The translations under genes and the position numbers were made by a program. From NCBI RefSeq assembly GCF_017983445.1, contig NZ_JAGOBJ010000010.1:148908-212907 (forward strand): a stretch of DNA of 64,000 nt. Reading direction: 5' to 3'. The notes below the pieces were generated by a model that worked only from the letters and a program-made list of their open reading frames with translations, was not told the DNA's origin and searched no databases. Below are positions 37,867 to 47,030 of this stretch, piece by piece. Position 1 is the first letter of the stretch. The number at the start of each line of letters is the position of its first letter. This stretch comes from Halomonas sp. (GTDB taxonomy: Bacteria > Pseudomonadota > Gammaproteobacteria > Pseudomonadales > Halomonadaceae).

Positions 37867-39147
37867 TTGAGCGACGACTTCCCTTTGGGGTTACTGTTCA
37901 GCCTACTAGGCTTACTGATAGTACTGTCCGCCTTCTTCTCCAGCTCTGAAACCGGCATGATGTCGATCAACCGCTACCGCCTGAGCCATCAGGCCAACAG
38001 CGGGGACCGGCGTGCCAAACGGGTCATGCGTCTGCTTACCCGGCCCGACCGCCTTATCGGCGTTATTCTGATTGGCAACAACTTCGTCAATAACCTAGCG
38101 GCGTCCATTGCCACTATCATTGCCATCCATTTTTTTGGCGATGTATCAGGCCCGGCGATTTCTACCGCGATCTTAACCATTACTATTTTAATTTTTTCCG
38201 AAGTCACGCCCAAGACCTACGCGGCAATCAAACCCGAGCGCATTGCCTACCCAACCTCGATGGCTCTGGAGCCGCTCTTAAAGCTGCTTTATCCCCTGGT
38301 GTGGCTGGTCAATATTATCTCCAACGGTCTACTCCGGATACTCGGTGTGAAGAGCGTGGAAAATGGCGGGGATAACTTGACCCGCGATGAGCTGCGTACC
38401 GTGGTGCATGAGGCGGGCACGCTGATTCCTTATCGCCACCGCGCCATGCTGCTGTCGATTCTGGATCTTGAGAACGTGACGGTAAACGACATCATGGTGC
38501 CGCGCCACGAGGTGCTGGGAATCGATCTGGACGACTCGCTGGAAGATATTCTGACTCAGATTCGTACCAGCCAGCATACTCGCCTGCCGGTCTATAAAGG
38601 CGATATAAACAACATCATTGGCATGCTGCATTTACGCAATGCCGCGCGCTTTTTATCGCGCAGTGAAGTCACCAAAGCGGCGATTGTGCAAGAAGCCCGC
38701 GAACCCTACTTTATTCCCGAATCCACTCCGCTACATACCCAGCTGCTTAATTTCCAAAAGCAGAAACGCCGCATTGGCGTGGTAGTCGACGAGTATGGCG
38801 ATGTCGAAGGGCTAGTCACTCTTGAAGATATTCTGGAAGAGATTGTAGGAGAGTTCACAACGGACGTATCGGAAGACGAAGAAATTCATCAGCAAGATGA
38901 TGGTAGCCATGTGATTGAAGGCACGGCCAATATTCGTGAAATCAACAAGATGCTTGGCTGGCACTTGCCAACCGATGGACCCAAGACGCTGAACGGTTTG
39001 ATTCTGGAACACCTGGAGGCATTTCCAGAAGGCCCTGCCAGTCTACAGATTGGCAATACCCGCATGGAAATTCTGGAGATTCGCGACAACCTGATTACGT
39101 CTGCCCGCTGCTGGCAAAAAATTCGCCTGCCTCGGCGCGGCGTATAG
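37867..39147 (+). CDS. corB: CorB-like CNNM/HlyC-CorC family transporter with CBS domains
   Basis: 426 residues, start at TTG 37867 with AAAGGA upstream. DUF21/CNNM membrane domain with three or four spans (LLFSLLGLLIVLSAFFSSSE, then GVILIGNNFVNNLAASIATI and an IFSEVTPKTYAAIKPERIA signature), two CBS domains (about 195-325, VTVNDIMVPRHEVLGIDLD and RIGVVVDEYGDVEGLVTLED) and the CorC_HlyC C-terminal domain. Family proteins take part in Mg2+/Co2+ efflux. Adjacent to ypjD as in E. coli yfjD. Confidence 0.92.
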   Translation: MSDDFPLGLLFSLLGLLIVLSAFFSSSETGMMSINRYRLSHQANSGDRRAKRVMRLLTRPDRLIGVILIGNNFVNNLAASIATIIAIHFFGDVSGPAISTAILTITILIFSEVTPKTYAAIKPERIAYPTSMALEPLLKLLYPLVWLVNIISNGLLRILGVKSVENGGDNLTRDELRTVVHEAGTLIPYRHRAMLLSILDLENVTVNDIMVPRHEVLGIDLDDSLEDILTQIRTSQHTRLPVYKGDINNIIGMLHLRNAARFLSRSEVTKAAIVQEAREPYFIPESTPLHTQLLNFQKQKRRIGVVVDEYGDVEGLVTLEDILEEIVGEFTTDVSEDEEIHQQDDGSHVIEGTANIREINKMLGWHLPTDGPKTLNGLILEHLEAFPEGPASLQIGNTRMEILEIRDNLITSARCWQKIRLPRRGV

Positions 39148-39158
39148 CCATGAAAAGA

Positions 39159-39192
39159 GGTCGTTCTAAAAACGATAGCGTTTGAAACGACC
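39159..39192. terminator. Inverted repeat between convergent corB and plsC-like gene
   Basis: GGTCGTT and AACGACC arms with further AAAACG/CGTTT pairing inside, filling the 47-nt gap between the two stop codons. No T-run, but the position and symmetry suit a shared bidirectional terminator. Confidence 0.5.
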
Positions 39193-39194
39193 GG

Positions 39195-39857
39195 CTAGCG
39201 TTGGGCAATACCTTTATCGGCGGCCGCTTTAAGCGCCCTTACTCGCGCTTCCAGATAGCTACGTAGCGCTACCTCATTGACTTCCTGGGCATTAATCGGC
39301 GGCCCGAAATGCAGGCTGACCGGCGCCCGAAAGCGGCTTGGCCACTTCTTCAGCGCTTTACCATTGTAGTGAGATGTCCACGACCCCCAGAGCCCGGCAA
39401 GCCCTGCTGGAATGACCGGCACGTTATCGCGCGCCAGAATGGTTTCCAGACCGCGTCGAAAGGTATGAATGTCACCGTCGGGAGTTAATCGCCCTTCTGG
39501 AAACACCATGACCACTTCGCCACGATGCAGCGCCTGGCTGATTTCATCCAGCGTACGCCGCAAGGCGCCAGGGCTACGCCGTTCAGATTCAATGGGAATG
39601 GCGCCAACCAGCTGAAACCACCATTTGAGCCAAGGGGAATCGAAAATCGGCTGGTCCATGACGAACCGCAACGGCCTTGGGCTGCCGCCGCCCAAAACCA
39701 AAGCGTCCATAAAGCTTACGTGATTACACACGACGAGCGCGCCGCCCTGCTTGGGCAGGTGATAGCGCCCATGAACTTGCAAACGATAGCACAGCCGCAT
39801 CGCTATATAGATCAGGCTACGCAACATCTGGCGAACACCGTTGACCCACCATCTCAC
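39195..39857 (-). CDS. 1-acyl-sn-glycerol-3-phosphate acyltransferase (PlsC-like)
   Basis: Acylates lysophosphatidate-type lipids at the inner membrane. 220 residues with the HX4D motif in NHVSFMDALVLGG, the second motif around ESERRSPGALRR, FPEGRLTPDG and a late VPVIPAGLAGLWGSW. N-terminal amphipathic/hydrophobic helix. Starts at a GTG that overlaps the TetR stop by 4 nt (GTGA), so it is under control of the same transcript as the regulator. Several PlsC-type genes per genome are common; this is not necessarily the essential one. Confidence 0.88.
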   Translation of the reverse strand: MRWWVNGVRQMLRSLIYIAMRLCYRLQVHGRYHLPKQGGALVVCNHVSFMDALVLGGGSPRPLRFVMDQPIFDSPWLKWWFQLVGAIPIESERRSPGALRRTLDEISQALHRGEVVMVFPEGRLTPDGDIHTFRRGLETILARDNVPVIPAGLAGLWGSWTSHYNGKALKKWPSRFRAPVSLHFGPPINAQEVNEVALRSYLEARVRALKAAADKGIAQR

Positions 39858-40468
39858 GTTGCAGGCCCCCGATGCCGGAGCCCTGCCAGTACGGTGCTTA
39901 CCAACTGATCAAGCAATTCATCCACTTTAAGCTGCTGCCCTTGCCAATAGCCTAGCCGTTCATTCAAACCTAGCTGCACAAGCCCGTGTACACTACCCCA
40001 CAGCGTGCGTCCTAAACGACGCGCTTCTAAATCATCAAGCGTGGGCTGATACTTTTTAAGCGCAGACTCAACCTGGGTAAACAGTGCTTCAATCAAATCG
40101 CTTTGGCGTTGATCAAGCTCACCTTCCTGAGCAAGAGGGTAATCAAACAGCAGTTGCCAGCGATAACAGTCCTGCTCGGCAAAATGCCAGTACGCATGGG
40201 CAAGCGAACGCAGCCAAGGCTCTGGGGCGTCTTCGGCTAATGATGTAATGGCATGCTGCAGGCCTGCCAACGTTTCGACATTGACGTTCTGCAGTAAGTT
40301 GTTAAAGCTGCCATACAGTTTGAGCAGCGTGCTGGGTGCGCAGCCAACCTCTCTAGCCAGGGCACGCAGTGATAAACCATGGACTGGCTTTGCAGCCAGC
40401 CACTCATCACAAACGTTCATGACCTGCGCATGGAGGGCATCGGGCGCATGCTGTCTAGGACGGGCCAT
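39854..40468 (-). CDS. TetR-family regulator
   Basis: 204 residues. HTH near residues 30-52 (LSLRALAREVGCAPSTLLKLYGSFNNLL), then an all-helical ligand domain (LGRTLWGSVHGLVQLGLNER matches TetR_C domains with a WG-H-L motif). Coupled to the acyltransferase, suggesting control of a lipid-related step. Its divergent promoter region toward the SRAP gene holds two inverted repeats that could be its operator. Confidence 0.85.
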   Translation of the reverse strand: MARPRQHAPDALHAQVMNVCDEWLAAKPVHGLSLRALAREVGCAPSTLLKLYGSFNNLLQNVNVETLAGLQHAITSLAEDAPEPWLRSLAHAYWHFAEQDCYRWQLLFDYPLAQEGELDQRQSDLIEALFTQVESALKKYQPTLDDLEARRLGRTLWGSVHGLVQLGLNERLGYWQGQQLKVDELLDQLVSTVLAGLRHRGPAT

Positions 40469-40507
40469 GGCGATCTCTTCAGGTCAACGGCAAACAAACA
40501 AGAATGC

Positions 40508-40593
40508 CTCACCGCGCTTTAGCGTGAGCAAGGGGTAATATAGGATACCTTACATCGAACACTGTTTTCGACACTAAAACGTTACATTTAGTG
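40508..40593. promoter_or_regulatory. Two inverted repeats in the tetR/SRAP intergenic region
   Basis: CTCACCGCGCTTTAGCGTGAG (40508-40528, near-palindrome) and CACTAAA-N8-TTTAGTG (40572-40593). Both lie in the 189-bp divergent gap between the TetR start and the SRAP-gene start. They are plausible TetR operators but no binding data support this. Confidence 0.45.
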
Positions 40594-40657
40594 CATTCTT
40601 ATGCGTCTTTCGCTCTCCCATGACATGATTGCGCCGATTTTGCTTAAGGAGAAAGGC

Positions 40658-41344
40658 ATGACGGGACGCCTACACGTGCAAAACTTATCGCTCACGCGCC
40701 TTTTGCCTTCGCTTAAGGCGCCTTTTACGCTTGTAGAATCGCCCAATCTAGCGCCGCGCCAGCCGGTTTCGGCTATCCGTTTAGCGCAAGGTGAGTATCA
40801 GCTTGAGCCGCTTTTCTGGGGGCTTACACCACCGTGGCTGACCGTGTTGGACCATGCTCCCCACTGCGCCAGGGCCGAGACCCTTGGTTCAAAGGCCATG
40901 TTTCATGAGGCTTTTCAGGCCAGGCGCTGCGTTATTCCGGTAAGCGGTTTTTATATCTGGAAGACGCTGCCGCGAAGCAAGCAGCCCTACCTGGTCACTC
41001 ACGTAACTCGCGCGCCCTTGTTGCTGGGGGCTTTATGGTGTCGTTATCATACAACGCTTACTGCGTTTACCGACTCAACTGCACTGATTAGCGTGCCTGC
41101 CAATGCGTGTCTTGCGCCATTGAGTGACCGCCTGCCGGTGGTTATCCCGCCTCATGCTCTAGACACATGGCTTGATCCAGATAGCCCTCTCGACACCGTT
41201 AAAGAATTATTAATGCCCGCGCCTTTGGAACTGTTGGGCGCTTTTCCGGTATCAAAGCATGTTAATAATCCTGCCTATCAATCTACGGTCTGCGCCCATC
41301 CAATAGGGCCAATGCTGCAGTGGGCCACCGCACAGGAGCCATAA
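40658..41344 (+). CDS. Degenerate SRAP (YedK/HMCES-fold) protein
   Basis: 228 residues, start at ATG 40658 with AAGGAG eight bases upstream. The SRAP fold is recognisable from NLAPRQPVSAI, FWGLTPPW, ARAETLGSKAMF, RRCVIPVSGFYIW, SKQPYLVT and SDRLPVVI. In active family members Met1 is removed and Cys2 forms a thiazolidine cross-link with abasic DNA, helped by Asn75, Glu105 and His160 (E. coli YedK numbering). Here these positions appear to be Thr2, Cys70 (HCARAET), Ile100 (FYIW) and Ser156 (LSDR): all replaced. It is likely not a cross-linking enzyme. The stop TAA overlaps the next ATG by one base (TAATG). Confidence 0.85.
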   Translation: MTGRLHVQNLSLTRLLPSLKAPFTLVESPNLAPRQPVSAIRLAQGEYQLEPLFWGLTPPWLTVLDHAPHCARAETLGSKAMFHEAFQARRCVIPVSGFYIWKTLPRSKQPYLVTHVTRAPLLLGALWCRYHTTLTAFTDSTALISVPANACLAPLSDRLPVVIPPHALDTWLDPDSPLDTVKELLMPAPLELLGAFPVSKHVNNPAYQSTVCAHPIGPMLQWATAQEP

Positions 41345-44196
41345 TGTTACAGCCGACGAGTATAACCCCCGAACGCGTGCCCTATCCGCGTATTAGCCTG
41401 ATTGTGATGCTAGGCGCTTTATGGTTTTCCCCTCACCTGCTGGCGGCCAGTGACAACCCGGTCGATGAAGTGATAACACCGACCACCAGCCCTTTTGATA
41501 GCCGCGACTATCGTGTACTGACTCTCGAGAATGGCTTAAACGTTCTGCTGGTAAGCGACCCGGAAGCTGATAAGGCGGCGGCCTCGATGAATGTGCGGGT
41601 GGGCAGCGCTCAGGACCCGGACGACCTGCTGGGGCTTGCCCACTTTCTTGAACACATGCTGTTCTTGGGCACTGAGCCCTACCCTGCCTCGGATGCCTAT
41701 CAGCGCTTTATTTCAGATCACGCGGGCTCACACAACGCCTTTACCGCCCAGCAGGATACCAACTACTTTTTTGATATTGAGCCATCAGCCCTGCCGGAGG
41801 CGCTTGACCGGTTTAGCGAGTTCTTCTTATCGCCACTGTTTAATGCCGACCATCTGACGAGCGAGCGCAATATCGTCCATTCGGAATACATGGCGCGCAT
41901 TCGTGATGAGTCACGCCGTGAAAACGATGTGCTCAATCAGTTATTGAATCCTGACAACGCCACCACCAGCTTTGCCGTGGGCAGCCGTGAAACCCTTGCC
42001 AACCCGCCTGAAGGCGAAGCGACGCTACGCGAGCGGGTGATGGACTTTTACCATCAGCACTACGATGCCAACGTCATGAATTTAGCCGTGGTTGCCCCAC
42101 AGCCGCTGGATACCCTTGAGAATTGGGTGGCAGAACGCTTTGCCGACATTCCCGATAACGATCTCAGCGTTCCTACGATTGATGCTCCACTAATAGATGC
42201 CTCCACGCTGCCGCGCTACATCGAGCGCCAATCGCTGCAGGATCGCCGGCAGCTACGTTTTTACTTTCCGATCCCCGACCCTACCGATGAGTACCGCACC
42301 AAACCCACACAGGTGATTTCCCACCTGCTGGGTGATGAGGGTGACGGCAGTCTTTTAGCCGTGCTGCGTGATGCAGGCTTGGCCGACGGCCTGTCGGCAG
42401 GCGTTGGGCGGGGCGATGGCGAGGATGCTTTATTTACCGTATCCATCAGCTTAACGCCTGCAGGTGCTGAGCGGCTGGATGATATTCAGGCCACGCTGTT
42501 TGCCGCCATTGAGAAGATCCGTACCGAAGGGCTCGCCGACTGGCGCTACGCAGAGCAACGCGACCTTAGCGAGCAGGCCTTTCGTTTTCAGCAACACGGT
42601 GCGCCGCAACAGGAAGCGACTCGCCTTTCAATGAGCCTGTCCCGCTATCCAGTGGAAGATGTACAGTACGCCGCCTACCGGATGGATGCGCCGGACACTG
42701 AGCGCCAAGCGGTGTATCTAGACGCGTTAACGCCCGACAACATGCTGCGCTTTTATTCCGCGCCGGACATTGAAAGCGACACCGTGTCGCCCTGGTTCAA
42801 TACCCAGTGGCGGGAGCAGCAGCCTTCCCAGACAGGCCAGGTACTGAGTGAATTGACACTCCCTGAGCCGAATCCGTTTATTGCCAGCGACCTGACGCTT
42901 TTGGAAGGTCAGGATGAGCGCCCCAGCATACTCATCGATACGCCCTCGTTTCACGCTTGGCATATGCAGGATGCCCGGTTCAATACGCCAAGCGTCGAGT
43001 GGCGCCTGAGCCTGCAATACCCGGACGCCAGCTACTCGCCTGAAGAGGTAGTGCTGACTCAGCTGCTGGCCGGTTGGTTAAACGACAGCCTCAATGAGTC
43101 ACTGTACCCGGCGTGGCTGGCGGGCCAATCGTTTAGCGCCTACCCGCACGCGCGTGGAATGACGCTTTCGTTTTCAGGCTGGCGTGATGGCCAGACGCCG
43201 CTCATTGAGCAGGCTATTGATCAGCTTAAGACAGCTGACATCAGCGAGAGCACCTTTGAGCGCGTGCGCTATCAGCTAGAGCGGGAATGGCGCAATGCAC
43301 CGCAGTCATCACTTTCAGGCCAGGCCAGCCGTACATTGGGTGAGGCGCTGCTAGCCCCTCAATGGTCGACTCACGAGCTTCTCGCCGCCAGCCAGCACTT
43401 AGAGCGCAGCCACCTGGAAAACTTCCGCAAGCGCTTTTTGGGCGGGCTTTATGCTGACGCCATGGCGGTCGGCAACCTGGATGCAGATCTGGCCCGCGAG
43501 CAGGCCAACATAATGCGTAACAAGCTACGCCCGCGTTTAACCCGTGACGATATTCCTAAGCTAACGCCACAGGCTGTCAGCGAGACGCCCAGCGTGCTTC
43601 GCCCCCACAGCACGCGTGAAGAATCGTTGGTGTTGCGCTATTTACAGGCCCGTAATCAAACCGCCAAGGAGCAGGCAGTAACCAGCGTTATCGCACAATG
43701 GCTGGAAACGCCCTTTTACCAGAAGCTGCGTACCGAGGAGCAGCTAGGCTATATCGTCAATGCCGGTTATTCGCCGCTGCTTGAAGCGCCCGGTATTGCG
43801 TTGCTCGTTCAATCGCCCGATGTGGACAGCGAAACCGTGGCGGAACATATGGACACGTTTCTGGATGACGCCAGCCAACAGCTTGAGCAGCTAGACGATG
43901 AGACACTTGCACCTTATCGCCAAGCGGTTCATGACCGGCTCAACCAGCGCGACACCAGTCTGAGCGGCATGGCCAACCGATACTGGCAGGCAACCGCCCT
44001 GGATGATATTCGCTTTGATCGCCGCGAGGAGCTGGCCAATCTAGCGCTTGAGGTAAGCCCAGCCGATATACAGGCCGTATGGCCTGCCCTGCTTGCCCAT
44101 CAGCTGGATGTACGCTTCAACCCAGGCGATGCACCCAGTGACGTGACACCCTACCGTGAAGCGTTAACGCCGTTTAACGAACAGCACCAGCCGTAG
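41344..44196 (+). CDS. M16-family zinc protease (pitrilysin-like, exported)
   Basis: 950 residues. An N-terminal hydrophobic stretch (LIVMLGALWFSPHLLAAS, about 19-36) looks like a signal peptide, so the enzyme is probably periplasmic. The inverted zinc motif HFLEH lies at residues 100-104 (HFLEHMLFLGTEPYP) with a downstream Glu in ERNIVHSEYM; a second half-domain is catalytically silent, as in pitrilysin (ptrA). ELARILY-type C-terminal features: LRTEEQLGYIVNAGY. Translation is coupled to the SRAP gene by TAATG. Confidence 0.9.
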   Translation: MLQPTSITPERVPYPRISLIVMLGALWFSPHLLAASDNPVDEVITPTTSPFDSRDYRVLTLENGLNVLLVSDPEADKAAASMNVRVGSAQDPDDLLGLAHFLEHMLFLGTEPYPASDAYQRFISDHAGSHNAFTAQQDTNYFFDIEPSALPEALDRFSEFFLSPLFNADHLTSERNIVHSEYMARIRDESRRENDVLNQLLNPDNATTSFAVGSRETLANPPEGEATLRERVMDFYHQHYDANVMNLAVVAPQPLDTLENWVAERFADIPDNDLSVPTIDAPLIDASTLPRYIERQSLQDRRQLRFYFPIPDPTDEYRTKPTQVISHLLGDEGDGSLLAVLRDAGLADGLSAGVGRGDGEDALFTVSISLTPAGAERLDDIQATLFAAIEKIRTEGLADWRYAEQRDLSEQAFRFQQHGAPQQEATRLSMSLSRYPVEDVQYAAYRMDAPDTERQAVYLDALTPDNMLRFYSAPDIESDTVSPWFNTQWREQQPSQTGQVLSELTLPEPNPFIASDLTLLEGQDERPSILIDTPSFHAWHMQDARFNTPSVEWRLSLQYPDASYSPEEVVLTQLLAGWLNDSLNESLYPAWLAGQSFSAYPHARGMTLSFSGWRDGQTPLIEQAIDQLKTADISESTFERVRYQLEREWRNAPQSSLSGQASRTLGEALLAPQWSTHELLAASQHLERSHLENFRKRFLGGLYADAMAVGNLDADLAREQANIMRNKLRPRLTRDDIPKLTPQAVSETPSVLRPHSTREESLVLRYLQARNQTAKEQAVTSVIAQWLETPFYQKLRTEEQLGYIVNAGYSPLLEAPGIALLVQSPDVDSETVAEHMDTFLDDASQQLEQLDDETLAPYRQAVHDRLNQRDTSLSGMANRYWQATALDDIRFDRREELANLALEVSPADIQAVWPALLAHQLDVRFNPGDAPSDVTPYREALTPFNEQHQP

Positions 44197-44210
44197 GCCA
44201 AATGATCCGC

Positions 44211-45704
44211 TCAGGCATCAAAGGCCTGAGCGGGCATCATCGCCTCGACGAACATTACCAGCTCCTCCAGCACCTGCCGCTCACGATCGCTGAGCGTTTG
44301 CTGGTTATAGCGCTCGATTTCGCGGGCAAACGCTTTTAGCGTGAATCCTGACATTGCCGGGTCGTTGATACGCGTCCAGCGAAACGCTTCCCACTGCTCG
44401 CGCTCCTCACCTTCCAACGTCTCGGGGTAGCTACGCGCACGATAGCGAAACAGCATTTCTTCCAGACGCGGATCCTGAAAGGCAAACCGCTGCCCAACTA
44501 AATCCCAGGGATCCATTTCGCGCACCCGCTCCATCTGCTGGCGGTCAGCGGCGGAAAAGAAGCTGCCTGAATAAAGCATCAAGTCAGGGTCTTGAACCGG
44601 CTCATCAAAGCCTGCTTTAAATACATCGGCGACTTTCTGCGTCACGCCTTGAGCGCTGCGCAGCGTTTTCCAATGTTGACGGCAGGTAACAATATCCAGA
44701 CCCAGACGCTCAACAATCGCGCCATAAGCCCCTTTTTGTGGGCCATCAATATCTTTAAGCACGCTGGCCGGAAAGATAACCGGGCAACGATTGATATGGA
44801 TGACTTTCAAAGGAATACGCGTCTCGCCTTCCGACAGATCCTGCTGGCTGACAAAAACGCGCTCACGGATCTCTTCAGCGCTGAGCGTTAGAAGATCACC
44901 AGGGTCAACGCTTAAATCGTAAACGATCATCCCATTGGGGTTGGTGGGATGTTCAGCCAGCGGCATGACCAGGGCACTACACCCACGGCTGGCCGGGTAG
45001 CGGCGTGAGATATGCAGAAGCGGCTTGGCATTTGGCAGGTCTAGCTGCGTGGCAACCGCGCGCTTGCCACGCAGACCAAGCAGGTAATCAAACAGTTTGG
45101 GATTACGCTCCTTAAGGAGTCGCGCCAGGGCAATGGTGGCCCGCACGTCGGCTACCGCGTCGTGTGCGCCTTCGTGGTCAATGCCATTGGCTTTGGTCAA
45201 GTGCTCAAGCTTAAAGCTCGGGGCGCCGTCTTCGCGCAGGGGCCACTCGATGCCGTCAGGGCGCAGTGCGTAAAACGCGCGTACGACATCGATCAGGTCC
45301 CAGCGGGAATTGCCGTTTTGCCACTCGCGAGCGTAAGGATCGATCAGGTTACGATAGAACAGATGGCGGGAGACTTCGTCATCAAAGCGCAGGCTGTTAT
45401 AACCCGCTACACAGGTGCCCGGCTCGCTCATATGGCGCTGCACTTCGCTGGCGAACTGCGCCTCAGGCAGGCCGTGACGCTGGGCTTTTTGCGGGGTAAT
45501 GCCGGTAATCAGGCAGGCAACCGGATGCGGCAGATAATCGTCTGCCGGTTTACAGTAAAGCTCTACCGGCTCACCGATCTCATTTAAGTCCGCGTCGGTA
45601 CGCAGCGCAGCAAATTGGGCAGGCCGATCTCGGCGTGGATCGGCCCCGAACGTTTCATAGTCATGCCACAAGAAACTGGCAGGGGCGGCATTGGATGGCG
45701 CCAT
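44211..45704 (-). CDS. sbcB: Exodeoxyribonuclease I
   Basis: 3'-5' exonuclease for single-stranded DNA with roles in recombination and mismatch repair. DEDD exonuclease motifs: FLWHDYETFGADP (DxE), NSLRFDDEVSRHLFYRN, and HDAVADVRATIALARLL (DEDDh third motif). The C-terminal SH3-like and helical domains follow, with FPASVLKDIDG. 497 residues from the ATG at 45704, preceded by GGAG; an in-frame TTG two codons earlier is less likely. Convergent with the M16 gene, 14 nt apart. Confidence 0.95.
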   Translation of the reverse strand: MAPSNAAPASFLWHDYETFGADPRRDRPAQFAALRTDADLNEIGEPVELYCKPADDYLPHPVACLITGITPQKAQRHGLPEAQFASEVQRHMSEPGTCVAGYNSLRFDDEVSRHLFYRNLIDPYAREWQNGNSRWDLIDVVRAFYALRPDGIEWPLREDGAPSFKLEHLTKANGIDHEGAHDAVADVRATIALARLLKERNPKLFDYLLGLRGKRAVATQLDLPNAKPLLHISRRYPASRGCSALVMPLAEHPTNPNGMIVYDLSVDPGDLLTLSAEEIRERVFVSQQDLSEGETRIPLKVIHINRCPVIFPASVLKDIDGPQKGAYGAIVERLGLDIVTCRQHWKTLRSAQGVTQKVADVFKAGFDEPVQDPDLMLYSGSFFSAADRQQMERVREMDPWDLVGQRFAFQDPRLEEMLFRYRARSYPETLEGEEREQWEAFRWTRINDPAMSGFTLKAFAREIERYNQQTLSDRERQVLEELVMFVEAMMPAQAFDA

Positions 45705-45812
45705 GAACAAGCACTCCGCAGGGCAGCAAAAACACCAAGCCTAGCACACCCTTTGCCTATCTCGCCGCTAACGGCACTATCACGACCCTGTCATACCCAG
45801 CCCTGCCTGCTT

Positions 45813-46064
45813 TCAGCTTTTAGGCAGCGTTACGTTCAGCTCAAGCACCGAGCAGTTATCTTCGCTATCCAAGGAAATCTGGATAGCATTATCGTCTACA
45901 TGCACATAACGACGGATAACTTCCAGTAGTTCGCGTTCAAGCAACGGCATGTAGTCAGGCTGACCGCGCTGGCTCCGCTGATGCGCCACGATGATTTGTA
46001 ACCGTTCTTTGGCCACCGAGGCGGATTTCTTGCGCTCACGCTTCAAGAACTCCAGTAGTTTCAT
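45813..46064 (-). CDS. minE: Cell division topological specificity factor MinE
   Basis: 83 residues. The N-terminal anti-MinCD helix ([30 protein letters not shown]) and the C-terminal topological domain with [18 protein letters not shown]. It stimulates MinD ATPase to drive pole-to-pole oscillation. Overlaps minD stop by 4 nt (ATGA). Confidence 0.97.
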   Translation of the reverse strand: MKLLEFLKRERKKSASVAKERLQIIVAHQRSQRGQPDYMPLLERELLEVIRRYVHVDDNAIQISLDSEDNCSVLELNVTLPKS

Positions 46065-46879
46065 CGACGGCTACCTCCAAACATGCGGCTGAGCAGGCTT
46101 TTACGCTGCACTTCATGAAAACGTAGCGGAAGCTCCTCACCCAGCAGACGCGATACCGTATCGCTATACGCCTGGCCTGCATCGCTTGATGCATCATGGG
46201 TGACCGGCACCCCCTGGTTAGAAGCGCGAAGTACCGCTTCAGACTCAGGAATGAGACCCAGCAGATGAACCGCTAAAATTTCACGAATATCTTCAAGGGT
46301 AAGCATATCGCCCGTGGTCACACGCTCAGGATTGTAGCGGGTAACGAGCAGATGCTCTTTAATCGGATCGCCACCCTGCTCAGCACGCCGAGTTTTCGAT
46401 GCCAGAAGCCCCAGAATACGGTCAGAGTCACGCACCGAGGAGACTTCCGGGTTGGTTACTACGATCGCTTCGTCGGCAAAATACATGGCAAGCTGCGCAC
46501 CACGCTCGATACCGGCAGGCGAATCACAGATAATGAAATCAAACTCTTCTTTGAGTTTTTCCAGAATTTCCGCGACCCCTTCCTGGGTCAGCGCATCCTT
46601 GTCGCGAGTTTGCGAGGCGGGCAAAATATAAAGGTTTTCAACGCGCTTATCGCGGATCAGCGCCTGATTGAGGCCAGCTTCCCCCTGGATAACGTTTACC
46701 AGGTCATAAACCACCCGACGCTCGCAGCCCATGATCAGGTCAAGGTTACGAAGGCCCACATCAAAATCGATGACCACGGTTTTTTTACCGCGTAAGGCGA
46801 GTCCTGTGGAGATTGCCGCAGCGCTGGTAGTTTTGCCGACCCCTCCTTTACCTGAGGTCACAACAATAATTTTAGCCAA
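46061..46879 (-). CDS. minD: Septum site-determining ATPase MinD
   Basis: 272-residue membrane-associated ParA-type ATPase. Starts at a TTG with AAGGAAG upstream: [20 protein letters not shown] is the deviant Walker A motif. [17 protein letters not shown] is the Walker B region, and the C-terminal amphipathic helix [12 protein letters not shown] anchors the protein to the membrane. 151 nt separate it from minC (46880-47030), a gap in which I see no confident promoter. Confidence 0.97.
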   Translation of the reverse strand: MAKIIVVTSGKGGVGKTTSAAAISTGLALRGKKTVVIDFDVGLRNLDLIMGCERRVVYDLVNVIQGEAGLNQALIRDKRVENLYILPASQTRDKDALTQEGVAEILEKLKEEFDFIICDSPAGIERGAQLAMYFADEAIVVTNPEVSSVRDSDRILGLLASKTRRAEQGGDPIKEHLLVTRYNPERVTTGDMLTLEDIREILAVHLLGLIPESEAVLRASNQGVPVTHDASSDAGQAYSDTVSRLLGEELPLRFHEVQRKSLLSRMFGGSRR

Positions 46880-47030
46880 GATTTACTTCCTTCTTGAAGT
46901 CGTTCATCGCGAGCGCATGACGCTGATCGAATAACGGAAACGTCAATGTTATGTAGGATGCCATACTGTAACGGATAGGCAAGGCAGCGTCGCTAAGCAT
47001 TAAGCATGGATATACCCCACACTCGTGCCG

